A stretch of DNA of 64,000 nucleotides, taken from Acidaminococcaceae bacterium. GTDB taxonomy: Bacteria; Bacillota; Negativicutes; Acidaminococcales; Acidaminococcaceae. A model generated the notes under the pieces. The model searched no databases, was not told where the DNA came from, and saw only the letters and a program-made list of their open reading frames with translations. Shown here in pieces: positions 63,790-64,000 of this stretch. Location of the stretch: positions 44,312-108,311 of the forward strand of contig JAFZIG010000109.1 of the NCBI GenBank assembly GCA_017554485.1, in the 5' to 3' direction. The stretch's first letter is position 1; each line of letters opens with the position of its first letter. The translations under genes and the position numbers were made by a program.

Positions 63790-64000
63790 AAATCAAGCCC
63801 TCGACGGATTAGTACCGGTCCGCTCAATACATTGCTGCACTTACACTCCCGGCCTATCAACCTTGTCTTCTCCAAGGCGTCTTACTGACTTGTGTCATGA
63901 GAGATCTCATCTTGGGGTTGGGTTCACGCTTAGATGCTTTCAGCGTTTATCCGACCCGGACGTAGCTACCCAACGGTACGCCTGGCGGCATAATTGGTAC
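63790..64000 (-). rRNA. rrl: 23S ribosomal RNA, 3' end (partial)
   Basis: The minus strand ends in GGTACTAATCCGTCGAGGGC, the conserved 3' end of 23S rRNA, and the upstream part contains GTCGGATAAACGCTGAAAGC. The gene continues past the window edge. Confidence 0.96.

Noticed and set aside
63643..63790. tRNA gene between 23S and 5S rRNA
   Set aside because: No cloverleaf or T-loop sequence could be found in the spacer.

Overview
The window looks like part of a chromosome from an anaerobic Gram-negative-type Firmicute (class Negativicutes, plausibly Acidaminococcaceae such as Phascolarctobacterium or Acidaminococcus). That placement is an inference from gene content and overall codon style (moderate GC, AGGAGG-type ribosome sites, K+-type membrane pyrophosphatase, a pgk-tpiA fusion, glycolytic operon order); no search was run.

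Positions 1 to about 22,381 are the right-hand part of a prophage whose left end lies outside the window. Reading leftward on the minus strand, the late genes run from terminase through portal, a Bbp19-like protein, scaffold, capsid, decoration protein and gp11-like tail adaptor to a truncated tail nozzle gene: a short-tailed phage morphogenesis module of the Bordetella BPP-1 type. Upstream of these lie a late regulator with a promoter-plus-terminator leader, an HUH-type Rep, a ParB-like protein, small zinc-ribbon proteins, an HNH-like protein, a phage HU, and several small HTH genes. A repressor/Cro pair (16,255-17,090) faces outward from an operator region with two strong promoters. Between this switch and the integrase lie accessory genes: rhuM, a DUF805 membrane protein, and an AT-rich three-gene minus-strand operon of unknown function with its own promoter and terminator. 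This operon is the best candidate here for an undescribed (possibly defence or superinfection) system. The prophage ends in a duplicated 3' half of a tRNA-Pro(CGG).

Positions 22,382-63,160 are host chromosome: HU, two MaoC-like dehydratases, an LRAT-like protein, transporters, a TrpX-like lipoprotein, HAD phosphatases, tmRNA (ssrA), a racemase-TSUP pair, Mrp, pncB, rubredoxin, an EAL regulator, smpB and rnr, a MatC-like carrier with divergent LysR regulator, and an orphan AAA ATPase. Two degraded genes are visible: a zinc-ribbon protein with an in-frame stop and an alpha/beta-hydrolase remnant.

Positions 53,208-61,782 carry a membrane pyrophosphatase, secG and a lower-glycolysis operon (gap, a fused pgk-tpiA, gpmI, eno). 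Next come queT-queF preceded by a preQ1-I riboswitch, and finally 5S rRNA and the 3' end of 23S rRNA on the minus strand. Most of the host genes and the rRNA operon are read leftward.
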